DNA of 64,000 bases from Calendula officinalis (lineage: Eukaryota > Streptophyta > Magnoliopsida > Asterales > Asteraceae). Made by a program: the position numbers and the translations under genes. Where the stretch lies: NCBI GenBank assembly GCA_963853835.1, contig OY970825.1:82731942-82795941 (forward strand), given 5' to 3'. Positions 1 to 11,023 of the stretch are shown here, piece after piece (position 1 is the first letter of the stretch; every line of letters starts with the position of its first letter). The notes under the pieces are model-generated. The model ran no database searches and was not told the DNA's origin. It saw only the letters and a program-made list of their open reading frames with translations.

Positions 1-2128
1 ATCTCAAAAAAACAGCCCGTTTCCACTCAAAACAATACGGGCCCGAATCATTTACGGGCTTACGAGTCCCCAATTGTCATAATGAAACCCGCAAAACTCG
101 TTGAAAGATCCGGTGAAGAATTTTCTATTCAAGATAGAAAATATTCCATAAATAATAATAACCCTAAAAGTACACGTAGAGAGAATGTGGTCAATGAAGT
201 CAAACCCGGAGGAAGACATACAAGAAACGCACCATCTTTGACCAAACAACCACCGTTGACCAAAGAAAACGGGTCAACTTCGGGGAAGAATTCGGGTTCT
301 ATTAGCCCGAGATTACCACAAAAACGGGGTGAATTAGAGAAACGATCTCGACCGCCCACTCCTCCGGTTGATAATAATAATTATAATAATAATAATAAAT
401 TAAAAAAACCATTAAATAAACAGGTGGTAGAATCAAGTTCTTCACCTGGTGGAAGAAGAAGGTTAAAAGTTCAGCAAAATGATTCATCTAAGAAGATTAA
501 TGCTCCTGAAGAAATGGATAATAGACAGAGTCCTACACAAGAGGTATGTTTTTATGCAATTCTATTTTACATAACATTTATTAAATTTTAAATTTCTGAT
601 TTTTTTTTAATTATTGTGTTTAGAAGTCAAGTTTGACTATGATGGAGAATGAATCAGTTGACCCTGAATATCCAAGTCCAGTTTCTGTTCTTGTTGTTGA
701 TGATGCAGTTTATATGGATGACTCTTCACCTTCACCTGTCAAACATATGCTCAAGACACTCAAAGGTAACATATTTTCTTCAAATCCTTCCATGATTAAA
801 TTTAGAATAAAAAATGAGCCTAATCTGTAATTAAAATAGAAATATAGTTGCAGTGATCTGTTATGGTAATTGTAACTTTTAAAGGTCCAGTTTGGTAATT
901 AGAAGTTTTTGAGACGACCTACTTTTGTAATTAAACTTTTTTATTTGTCACTATCTGGTAATTAATAAAGGTCTTTTGGCCCTCCCTATATAGTTATTAT
1001 TTTTGCATGCTTTTAACACTATAATTACGATAGTAGACTGACTCAAAAATTTGTAATTACCAAAACAGACCTTAAAAACTTATAGTTGTGAGAATGGACC
1101 ACCGCTTAAAGTATACATTTTAGGTCACTTTGAACCTGTTTTACTCTTTTCGTGTATGACTAACTTAAAAAAAAAATATTAATATTACTTGTTTAGAGAT
1201 ATAACATAATTTATAAGTAAATCGGTCGAATTTTGCCACCTCTTATGCTACATAACCACTTACAATTATTGTGTGTATGATTAATAAAACTTATATTATA
1301 ATTAAATTCACAGATGACACTAATCAAGTGCTTAAAGATCAATGGACAACAACAACAAATGATATCATTCCCGACCCGAAATCCTCTGAAATTAACCGCC
1401 AAAAGCTACAAAACATCGAACATTTAGTTCAAAAACTCACGAGACTGAACTCAACTCACAATGAAGCACAAACAGATTACATTGCATCTTTATGTGAAAA
1501 CACAAAACCCGATGACCGATACATTTCTGAAATCTTATTAGCTTCGGGCCTCCTTTTACGAGACCTAACAACTTTCCAATTTCACTCTTCGGGCCACCCG
1601 ATCAACCCTGAGTTATTTCTGGTATTGGAACAAACCAAATTCAGTAATTCACCAAAACAAAATGTTAATATTAATATTAATTCACCCGAAAAGATTATGA
1701 AAAAGGAAAAGTTTCATCGGAAGCTTATTTTCGATACGGTTAACGAGATTCTTGCGGGAAAGTTGAGTTTGGTTGTGCCTTCACTCGAGATGTTTTCAAG
1801 AATGTCGTTTAGGGTTTGTAAAAAGGCGTTGAATGCACAGAAGCTTTTGAGGGATTTGTGTGTGGAGATTGAAGAGTTGCAAGTGAAGAAAAATGCAAAA
1901 GATGGTGATTTGGAAGAAGATGATGATGGTTTGAAAACGGTTTTGTGGGAACAAGTGTTGAATCGGGCTGAAAGTTGGACGGATTATGATGGTGAATTGC
2001 CCGTTATTGCATTGGAAGTTGAAAGGTTGATTTTTAAGGATTTGGTTAATGAAGTTGTTTTGGGTGAAGCTGCTGATGGGAAACGGGTTAAGCCCGGAAG
2101 ACGTTGCAGACAGTTGTTCTCAAAGTAG
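1..2128 (+). CDS. LNG: LONGIFOLIA/TRM-type protein, 5' end outside the window
   Basis: The frame is already open at base 1. Coding segments are 1-543, 624-765 and 1314-2128, joined in frame by GT-AG introns. Near the left edge the protein reads YESPIVIMKPAKLVE, a conserved short block of LONGIFOLIA proteins. A low-complexity Ser/Asn/Pro/Lys-rich linker follows. The last exon is a DUF4378 domain, with the ILLASGLLLRDL block and the C-terminal block LIFKDLVNEVVLGEA...GRRCRQLF. In Arabidopsis, LNG1/LNG2 (TRM2/TRM1) promote longitudinal cell elongation and associate with microtubules and the TON1 recruiting system; a similar role here is inferred from family. The start codon and N-terminus lie left of the window. 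Intron 2 (766-1313) carries a fold-back MITE. Which LNG/TRM paralogue this is cannot be decided from the C-terminal part alone. Confidence 0.88.
855..1103. repeat. Fold-back MITE in LNG intron 2
   Basis: The left arm contains GGTCCAGTTTGGTAATTAG and the right arm contains TAATTACCAAAACAGACC, so the ends are inverted copies around an AT-rich centre. The same sequence recurs at about 52655-52845 in the first large intron of the helicase gene, and more weakly at about 14405-14590 in the RIQ-like gene intron. Target duplications were not resolved, so the ends are approximate. Confidence 0.6.
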
Positions 2129-2959
2129 TGTTTTTTTTTTTTAATTGTTGAATTTATGTTTTTCGTTTCGGGTTTGTTTCGGATATTTCTTGATGTTTTT
2201 ATGGCGGGTTTTTGGGTTTTTGTATGTAAAAGTGTAAGAATCTACGGTATGGAGCTTAAGTGAAGTGGTATGACAACATCCTTGTACCAATTTGAAGGCA
2301 AATAACGTTTTACATGATTACATAGATTTGTGTCGTTGGAATTTGTTTGTTTTTTAAGGATCTTTTGGTGTTGGCTGTTTTTGGGCATTCACTTGGACCC
2401 CTATTTTGTAACATAATCTCGTAAATGAGCATCTGTTATGGTGATTTAAAATTAGATTTGAAAAAAATACGGGGAGATTCATTTTTTTATAAACCATAGC
2501 GATGAACTATTTTAAGCTTACATGAAATGAAAAAGGTCATAGGTTATGAACCTCTTTATGATTAAATTTCTTATAACTTAACATTTAATATATTCATTTC
2601 ATGTGTACATGAGCGTGTGTTTGCAATTACCGTATCAGTTGTTGCAAATGGTAATTTCTCCCCTCTTAATTATTTCTTGTTTAAATTTTTTCAAGATACG
2701 AAATGAGTAGCCATTTTTGTCTCTTTTGACGTTTATTGGATCAAAAAATAATGACCCAAAGATGGTCAACTGTTTGAAGAAGGGAAGTCTGACTTTTTAT
2801 GCCAACATTCTTTAGACCTATTTAAGAAAGGATTTTTTAATTGATATTTCTAGGTGGTAATGAGATTAATAACATTTATAAAAGTGAAATGTTAAAGGTA
2901 TCTCTTATCTTTTTTTTTGAAATTTTTAAGGTCAAATCTCATCTCTTAAATTAAAAAAT

Positions 2960-3290
2960 AAAAAGTTAAATGGTCAAGATCAATCCTCAAACCACCACTA
3001 TCACCATCACATGTAATTGAATACATCAACACACACCGCTAGCCACCGTCACCACCACCGGCTACCTCCCACCACCGCCGGCCTCTTTCAATCACATGTG
3101 ATTGTATATTAAATCACGCGTGATTGCACACTGCCGACCACCACCACCGCAAACCTCTGTCGGCCACCGTTTCCACCATCGGCAACCCCCCGCCACTGCT
3201 GGCTGCTTTCAGTCACATGTGATTGTGTATCCAATCATATGTGATTGCGGCGGCTACCAGCGGCGTCCGACGGCGGTCAAATTTGTGTCG
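2960..3290. repeat. CCACCG-rich dispersed repeat with 14-16 bp palindromes
   Basis: A GC-rich block in AT-rich surroundings, made of CACCACCGCCGG-like runs. Four near-identical palindromes sit in it: CAATCACATGTGATTG at 3089-3104 (perfect), AATCACGCGTGATT at 3112-3125 (perfect), and one-mismatch versions at 3211-3224 and 3232-3247. The two palindrome pairs lie about 121 bp apart with similar flanks, which suggests a local tandem duplication. The lead-in ATGGTCAAGATCAATC recurs at about 35140, in front of a second GC-rich CCGCCG block. The type of element is unknown. Confidence 0.55.
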
Positions 3291-3439
3291 AAAATGATTT
3301 TTCATCATCATTGGATCCATGTAATTATATGTATATTTGTTATATATAATTAATGGTTTGTAGTTTTGAGTTCTCCTTGATTAGCGTTAGTCAACGAGCT
3401 ATAATATGTCCAAAATAGATTGAGGCCGAGCATAAAAGT

Positions 3440-4570
3440 TTAGAAGATAAATACTCAATGTATCAACAAAAAATTAAGCATTTCAAGATGAATCTCAACA
3501 TCTTGTATACATTTTATGAAGACAATACCTCAACAACAATTATCAAGAATTATAGATCAATATATACTAGCTACAAAGATCAACAAATAACTTATGATGC
3601 TAATCATTATGTTAGTCCTGTAATAAGTGAATTACTGCACTTATACACTTTCACTGACCAAATAAAAATTAATGGCAACACACAACACTTTTTAAACCTT
3701 TCTTTATTAATCAATAATGATACAATAAAGATGCAAGTAGTTTGCGGAATAGCTAAGAACAAATCCTAACTAAACTACTTGCATGTGATATGTAATAACA
3801 GATACTATCTAAGACAAGTTCTGATCAACAAATGATCACGCACAAGACCAGACACCTTCGTTACAAAGATTCAATTCTCAAATCGAGTAACTAATGATTA
3901 ACTGGTGGTTTACACGCTGCTCAAGAAATAACGGTCTGGAGTAATTTTAGCAGCGTGTAACCTTGTTGGGTGCACACTGAATTCGATCGCTAAGTCCTCA
4001 ATTTATAGCATTGGGAAACATGGTGCCAAAGGAATGATCGATCGAATCCACGTGTGAGAATTCTGTTGGTGCAGAGGATATTTCGTGCGATGAGCACTAC
4101 TAACGGAATTCTGACAGTGCTTTCTGTCGTCTTGTGATCGCCAATATCTTCTAGAAGATTTGCAAGATATTCCCTTTATCAGCGATGCACTAACTTGTGC
4201 TTTACTTGTGTCTTTCTGTGACACTGAAACTTCAGGCCTTTGTACGCTTTAGGTAGCCATGAGTCTTCGGATACTCATGCTTCTTCAGATGGCCTTCAGC
4301 TTCAGTTGTAAAGAAAATATAAAAGAATATTGTTCCTATAACCCTTCGACGACTCATAAGCTTTTAGTGACTCATGACATTCTTAACGACTGAACTTGCT
4401 TCAACGACCTTCATTAAAATTGTAAACGTAGTTTTGGCAATTGTCTTCAAGACTCAGTGTGATAATATTGTCAAACACACTGAACCTATTACAACTATTT
4501 TAATTGTTGATCACATTCTGAGTCGCACGGGGATAGTTCTCATTAATCTTTGCTTTTTCAGATAGTATAG
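3440..4570 (-). mobile_element. LTR-like sequence, probable solo or relic LTR (minus strand)
   Basis: Read on the minus strand, this stretch has the order expected of an LTR. An enhancer-like region with no long ORFs comes first, then a TATA-like GCTATAAATTGAGGACTT (plus 4003-4020), a leader, and further on an AATAAAGA polyadenylation-like signal at about 3702-3712. No coding domains, primer-binding site or polypurine tract were found, and the termini and target duplication could not be fixed. It does not resemble either copia LTR in the window. Confidence 0.35.
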
Positions 4571-5589
4571 TGTGATGATAAGTCTCTAAACATATGAACA
4601 TTAGAGTTCTAATTACCCACAACTTGAAATACTTTCTTTAAGTTGTCTTTACAATATGTCTATTTTCTTTCATTAAATCTATAATACGTAAGAGTTACCT
4701 TAGTGATCCAATAAAAAAGTTTGCCGCAATGATTAAACCACTCTTCGGACCCTTTGGCGGTTCTGAAAATCAAACACGTACCTTCTATGAGAAAAGGTCT
4801 AGGCGTAACGATCTAGCGGACCAGATCATGTTCTTTTAACTGGATTTTCTACTTGGGCTAAGAGGCTCAATCTTAATTTGACCATTTGGTTATGTAAGTA
4901 CCCCCAATATTTATATGACTTGGCCGGGCGAACTTAGCCGGTCAAAAACCAAAAAACGGGCCGGATTGAACCGCTGGGTTAACCACCTAAGCTCCAACGA
5001 TGTGTTACTGCAGCATTACACATCCATTCTATATATTATGCAGAATGGATTTTGATGATGCATAGATTTGATTTTTATTTATATCTATATATGCAGAATA
5101 TTTTATTTTTTTTTAACTCTTTTCATATTTAGATATAAAATAGAGCTTTAATATGATTGAAGTAGTATTTTTCAACTTGAAATATTATTAGGGTTCGACC
5201 ATGCTTAAAGCATCGGTCATTGCAAGAAACAATAAAGGCAGTGGTTAGCAAAACTCTATTTAAATTATTCATACTTGTTTAATATAGTGATTTTTTTCTT
5301 CACATTCACTTAAAAATAATGGGCCGTTTCGCTGTAAAAACTTTGATTCGACCAATTATGTAATATGCGGTAATCTCATGTCAAATTTTACTAAGATTGA
5401 TTGTATTTTACCATTATTGAAGCTAATCGAACAACCCAAACGACTTATTGTCGATATAAATTACAAATATTGAACTTCATTACAAGAAGAAATTATAACT
5501 CAACTTTTAGTACCTTTATTAATTATGCATGTGTCATATATTCTTCCTCGAACAGTCTTCAATCATTTTGTTTTACCATTGTTGACCAA

Positions 5590-6345
5590 TCAACCATGGT
5601 CAACCTTATCATTTAAGTTCAATCCAAATGGTACTTTGTCTTGAGTGTCCATAAGGTTAAGAGGTACCACATATGGATACGGTGAATCCGAACTCAAGAA
5701 CTGGAAGTGATTAGGGATAAAGTATGGAGGGCAAGATGAACTTGTTCCAGTGCCAGAAAAATTGGATAAGAACTGGGGCATGCAAGAATCTAGTTGGTGA
5801 TCAAATCTTGATAAAGATAGATAATTGGAAGACTGCTGATCAAAGTCATGAAAGCTATAATTAGTGTTTGACTTGCTTTCCACAATAGCTTCCTTCCCTT
5901 TTGCTCTTTGATGATCATAATTTGGAGTGTTGAACAATGGAGAAAAAGAAACATGTGTAGAATTGACATCTTGATGAGCAAACTTTGGTGGAATATGAAA
6001 TAGATTCAAGTCTTCTACCGCCATTTGGAGCGGTGGAAGCTTATCAATATCATCTTTAGTGACTTCAATCAACCAATCTATCACCTTGCTTGGTTGGCTT
6101 AACTTGAGTTGTTCTTGAAGATGATATATTTGTGTAGCTGAAGGTATAGAAAGTCGAATTCTTCGGTCTCTTAGTCCTTTTACAGTCCACACTTTGCTAT
6201 GGCGGTCTTTCCCTCCAAAAGCCGGAGACACCCTTGCGATTCTTGGATTGGTTTTGAAGCTTGAATATTGTCTAGAGATTGGATTAGGGTTTGATAGCTT
6301 TCGCGGATTGATAGCGCCTTCTTGATCATAAGTATAGTTGCCCAT
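5590..6345 (-). CDS. CIN-class TCP transcription factor, TCP5/13/17-like
   Basis: A single-exon 251-residue protein. Residues about 44-103 form a TCP domain: the basic region GGKDRHSKVWTVKGLRDRR is followed by a helix-loop-helix with IRLSIPSATQIYHLQEQL and LSQPSKVIDWL. The LSQPSKVIDWL...DKLPPLQ signature and the absence of an R domain fit class II CIN proteins of the TCP5/13/17 clade, which in Arabidopsis control leaf and petal margin growth. I saw no miR319 target site, as expected for this clade. SKVW replaces the usual SKVC. The C-terminus is Ser/Asn/Phe/Pro-rich and typical of these factors. The start is the first ATG that keeps the basic region, and no upstream coding exon was seen. The length is close to the shorter members of the clade. 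Confidence 0.9.
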   Translation of the reverse strand: MGNYTYDQEGAINPRKLSNPNPISRQYSSFKTNPRIARVSPAFGGKDRHSKVWTVKGLRDRRIRLSIPSATQIYHLQEQLKLSQPSKVIDWLIEVTKDDIDKLPPLQMAVEDLNLFHIPPKFAHQDVNSTHVSFSPLFNTPNYDHQRAKGKEAIVESKSNTNYSFHDFDQQSSNYLSLSRFDHQLDSCMPQFLSNFSGTGTSSSCPPYFIPNHFQFLSSDSPYPYVVPLNLMDTQDKVPFGLNLNDKVDHG

Positions 6346-9300
6346 CTTGCCTTTTGCACAATTTTGCCAAATTCAAATCCTAATCTTCAAAACATTATCA
6401 AACATGTGTATTAGTTCTAAGTTAGATTTATCAAGACTGAAACCCTAATATTTAATACCAATCTCACAAGTCATTCAAATGTTAACAATCTTTTAAGAAT
6501 ATGAACAAGCACAAACTGTTAACTTGGTATCAATAATAAGAACATGAACTCACTAGTATAGGGGTAGGGTAAGGAAGCTTGTCCTGTTTGTGAAACCAAC
6601 AGTTGAAATAGAACAATTGTTTGATCTTGGTTGTGTATGATATGATCTTAGATTGATCTTTCGTAAGTCAACTACACAAAATCAAATCGTTTTCTGTCTT
6701 GGTTTTATCTTCTGCTGTCACTGCACGTAAAGGAAAGAAAAACGACGTGTGAAATTTCGGACCATTGGCGTCAATGTCAGCCGACAAGTGATATAGATAT
6801 GTGTAAACCACAAACTGATCAATAATCTATGATTGATGAAATAGTTACACATAAATGCCTTTTTGTTTGTTACTCGCCAACTACACATATTTAACGCGTA
6901 ATTACACCGATTGATTATGTGAACGGAGATAGCTTTTTGGATTATATGAGGACCACTATTACCTTGTTGTAACAAGCTAATGTAGTGAATTGAAGTACCA
7001 CTTTTTATTGATACATTTTGTTAGAATAATGTGTCCACAAACATGTATTGAGATGATAGACATTCTTGAAATGTTTATGCATGACACCACAACAAATTTA
7101 GGTAATTGTACGTACACACTTTTCTTGGCATATGCACATACATAAAAGTGTAGAATTGACTAACTAATTTGGTCTCGGCACTTTTAGGCGTGCAAATTTT
7201 ATATCTCTCGACGCTTAAAACTACGAGCAATCATCTGATTAATTTCTCCACAACTATTAAATGATTTTAAAGAATGTAATTAACTTGGAATGCTAATAGA
7301 AACCTTAACTCTCATAAACAAACCATCATTTGGGTCAGAATAGAATAGCAAGTGACGGACCATCGTTAAACCATAAACCAATGTTCGGTTCTAATTAATG
7401 AACCAAAGGTACATGGATCTAAATAATAATAAAAACCTAGATCGTTAAATTGGAAACAAAACCTAGATCGCAACTCGTGACTAATAGTTGACTTGATACA
7501 AATTATTTAACTATTTTTAGTAATATCTGAAATAGAAGTGTACAAAATAATGATGGAAGAGAGACAGCCTGCAGCAAGCATCAACTGTATGTTCAGACGG
7601 GGGACCAAAAACTAGAAAAAAATCCCACTCAGTACATGCATTTCTATGTATTATTATCCTTTGGCTAAATCAAATAGAGCCAAAAATACAGTTTTCTTTG
7701 GTAATCGATCGATCAAGTTGTCACTTTTAAGAAATTAGGTAAATGTTTATAGATAGTGGGACAAAAGAAGTATATACATCAAATCACCATTACAACGTGA
7801 CCTACTTTGGATTTAGACACCTGGCCAATGAAATGAGTTTCTAAGTCCAAGTCCACAAAAAATGACATGACATCGTCTATGATTTTGGTCTAGCGGCTGA
7901 TCCTCTTTTTTTTATCAGAAAGAAATAATCCTCCGGTTATTCTTTCCACTCTTTGGTTGTTTTAGAAACAAGATAATCATTCAATCTAGCAGACAAGACA
8001 CGTTGGGTGGTGATGTTAAACAACTATCTTTTCTTTGGCTAGTGCTTAATTGGTTAGAAAATTTATAGGGTGATTGAGGAATTACTCCCTCCGTCCCACT
8101 TTAATTGTCCACTAAAAAAAACACACAGTTTAAGAAAAGTGCATTAATTATATAATGTCACCAATCAAATTTTCTCTTTCCCACTTAAATATTTTTTGAT
8201 TGGTTGAAATTTAGGAAATGACACTTTTTGTGGGACAAACTAAAATAGTATTAAAATGGGACGGAGGGAGTAATATTTTGTAGCTGATTAAGCGCTCAGT
8301 CAATTAAAAGTGTTGTTTTAATTTATTGGGCTTCTTTAGTATTTGTATAATCATTTTAGCGCCCTGCCATTGCTAATTCCGTCGCCAAATATTACTAACC
8401 ATAATTTTAATTTGTCGACATTTTCTGTTGCAAATCCAAGTGCACAGAAGGGAAGGCAACAATTGGAATTAATATCACATGCATCCAAGGACTTGGACCA
8501 AAGGTCTCAGACAGGAAGTTGCAGATGATGTCACCATCACAAACAGCAGATCGATTTCACACAAAGTAGATCGATCAATCCCAATAATAATTTTCTTAGG
8601 CTTTCATTCTTTTATATATATCTTCCTAATTTGCGATTGTTACATCCATCATATCTGAATCCCTTAATTTACAAACCATCGACTGTAACGTTATAACTAG
8701 TACATAATTTATGTCTTGTTCGATCATATTGAATATGGAAATGAAGGCTGCTACAATTAATTAAAAAGACTGATAGGATTGCCAGCTTGCAGCCAAAATT
8801 GCAGCTCTTAATTAATGGTGAGCCCCAATACTATTTATGGACTGAATCTTAATGAACCATGGCATTGATTGATCTCAAGAAAGAAAAATAATATTACAAA
8901 CCTAAGAAAACCCTAAAAACATGGTACTAGCTATCTTCTTTTTACATTTTTAAATTTGACACTGGCTTACACAGATCATATAAGCTTGAGTTTAGTATTT
9001 TTATGGTAGGTTTTTTGATTAATTAAAACATGTGCATTTCTAGTTAACAAGCATGAGATCGACTTGATTGAAAACTTTTTTACGAAATTAATCCTGAATA
9101 GGTTCAACAACTACCCCTTGCAAAAACTTCTGGAAATGACGTCACTCATCAGTTTTATTACCAAATTGCAGTAACCAATTAATATTGTGATTTTTTTTAG
9201 CAAATTCCAACTTTTTAATGATATAAATTCTGGCAGTCACTATCAGACTACCAGTGTTCAGATCAGTATGCAGGAAAGCAATTGATAGGAAAGATAGGGA

Positions 9301-9438
9301 CATCACATAAAAGAAAGAGAGAAGATTTTCTAAGAATTTATATATACTATTAATTTTCACTATATATGCATTTAAAACTTTTCCAATTTAGGAAGTATTA
9401 ATTTTTAGCCAAACTTGCTATTTCGGAAATTATCCGCC
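6346..9438. other. Upstream region of the TCP gene and intergenic DNA
   Basis: Just right of the TCP start codon is its presumed 5' leader and promoter (minus direction). Beyond that the sequence is AT-rich, with no ORF showing a recognised domain. It contains one clear Stowaway-type MITE (8085-8270). The short open frames around 6718-6975, 8343-8528 and 9142-9360 look like chance ORFs. Confidence 0.55.
8085..8270. mobile_element. Stowaway-type MITE (Tc1/mariner)
   Basis: Terminal inverted repeats CTCCCTCCGTCCCA and TGGGACGGAGGGAG bound a 186-bp AT-rich element. TA dinucleotides lie immediately outside each end (8083-8084 and 8271-8272), the expected target duplication. It has no coding capacity. 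Confidence 0.9.
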
Positions 9439-9935
9439 TGTTGGGATAAATATGAATTGATACTGATACTGCAGTTAGTACTGACAAAGTCTTAAAGCTG
9501 CTACCAAGACTTAGCGCTGATGGGGCAGAATTACAAAGATACTACTGATCTTGGATATACTACTGATGATGGTGTTTACTACTGATGACGATATTTAGAG
9601 CTGATCGTGTCCGAGATCTTCGCAGATTTAGTTTAGAATTTAAATCTTTTGTAATTCGAATTGTAATCTAGTCCTAGAATAACTAGGGTAAAACTTTAGG
9701 CTTCAAAGACTATTATATATAGTTCCTTATGAATTGTAAACGTACGTGTGTATTATCGATTATTTATATACATTGAAGCTTTTTGTGATAACTGTGTTCT
9801 TGATAGTTCTTATACAATTTACAGTTTACATTGTTCTTAGTCAATAACAAGAGTGTTAATCCGCTGTAACTTCTCTTTGTTAATAGATATGTGATTTAAT
9901 AACTTATTGTTCTTAATCAATATATTTGCGATTGT
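9439..9935 (+). mobile_element. Solo copia LTR, related to the LTR at 27949-28568
   Basis: It begins TGTTGGGATAAAT. In the same order as the LTR at 27949-28568 it carries ATACTGATACTGCAGTTAG, CTGATGGGGCAGAA, TACTACTGAT repeats, GTCCGAGATCTTCG, TAGTCCTAGAATAACTAGGG, a TATA-like ACTATTATATATAGTTCC, AATTGTAAACGTACGTGTG, ATACATTGAAGCTTTTTGTG and AATCCGCTGTAACTTCTC. No gag or pol flanks it, so it is a solo LTR or truncated copy. The right end is degraded, no CTAACA terminus was found, and that boundary is approximate. Confidence 0.75.
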
Positions 9936-10469
9936 TTGGGTAATTTTAAAATTATTAGATGTGTTTTATCTCGCATCTTTAATTCGATTTCCTATTGATA
10001 TGTGAGTTCTAAGATTTATATTTGAGTTGGTAAATGAATAACGTAATCAAAATGAAATGATTGGGTTTAAGGCTATAATATGGCTTTGGACTGATTTCTT
10101 ATGACCCGATATATAATGAATGGGTAGTCCAATATGGCTTTGGGCTAATATCTTATGACGCACTAGATAATCTAGTTTCAATTCAAATAAGTAATAATGG
10201 GCCAAATCTATTTTGACAAATGAAAATGAAATCTTTAGTCTAAAACTGTATAAAAGTAAAGTTAAAGGAGCTTAAATGAAACTTACTCGTTCCAAGTTGC
10301 AACAACAAAAACCTCCTTTTCAGTATGATTTGATCTCGTTTTCAAGAACATTCACAAATTTTAGAATCTTTCATCTGTCCCTTCTTCTTCTTGTTTCTCT
10401 TTTGCCGTTTGATTCACCAAAACCTCAAAATCTCTCTCTATCTTTCTCTCTTTAAAAGATTCAAATCAG

Positions 10470-11023
10470 GTACTGTTTCGATCTATTAATTGTTTTGATT
10501 TACGAATCTTACTCATTGATTACTTGAATTGATTATTAAATTCACCTTTCCTTACCTGAATTTAACCGTTTATTTATTCGTTTTTAACTAATTAATCCTT
10601 CTCATTGTGACTGTGAAGTTAATCGTTTGAATTCTGTTACTTTGAGTTTGCGTGTGATATGATTGTAGTGTTCGTGATCTATTTATTATTTAAATCTGCA
10701 TTTACTTGTTCAGAAATTGTGAAATACTGTTCGATTTTTTTTACTTAGGCTTCTTTTTCGTTTTATTTATTTATTTTTATTTTTGGTTAAAATTTAGGGT
10801 TTGAATTGCATTTTGTGTATTGAAGAAAGAACCAAAAACTCATTTGTTCATCGTTTAATACATATTAGTATTTGAAATGTTGCATTAGAATTTACCTTTC
10901 TTTTTTGCTGGAAAATACTTTCAACTGCTAATTTTTTTGGCAATTCATTATTTATAAGTTGTGTCAGTATTATAATAATTATTATTATTATAATATAATT
11001 ATAAAAAAAAATGTGTTTTACAG
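10470..11023 (+). other. Probable 5' UTR intron of the G3BP-like gene
   Basis: CAAATCAG|GTACTG at 10469/10470 looks like a donor and TTTTACAG at 11016-11023 like an acceptor placed directly before the start codon. A pyrimidine-rich leader (about 10370-10460, TCTTCTTCTTG... CTCTCTC) precedes the donor, as in many plant housekeeping genes. The intron contains an ATT-rich microsatellite near 10970-11000. This is inferred from splice consensus only. Confidence 0.5.

Larger units (their letters stand above)
2129..5589. other. Intergenic region between LNG and TCP genes
   Basis: No convincing gene. The 3' flank of the LNG gene is AT-rich. From about 2960 to 3290 there is a CCACCG-rich repeat with palindromes, and about 3440-4570 looks like an LTR read on the minus strand. 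From 4570 to 5589 I see only unassigned AT-rich sequence. The open frames here lack codon bias or recognisable domains. Confidence 0.6.

Noticed and set aside
3458..3769. 103-residue open frame on the plus strand
   Set aside because: No domain, no codon bias or splice context, and it overlaps a sequence that looks like an LTR on the other strand.
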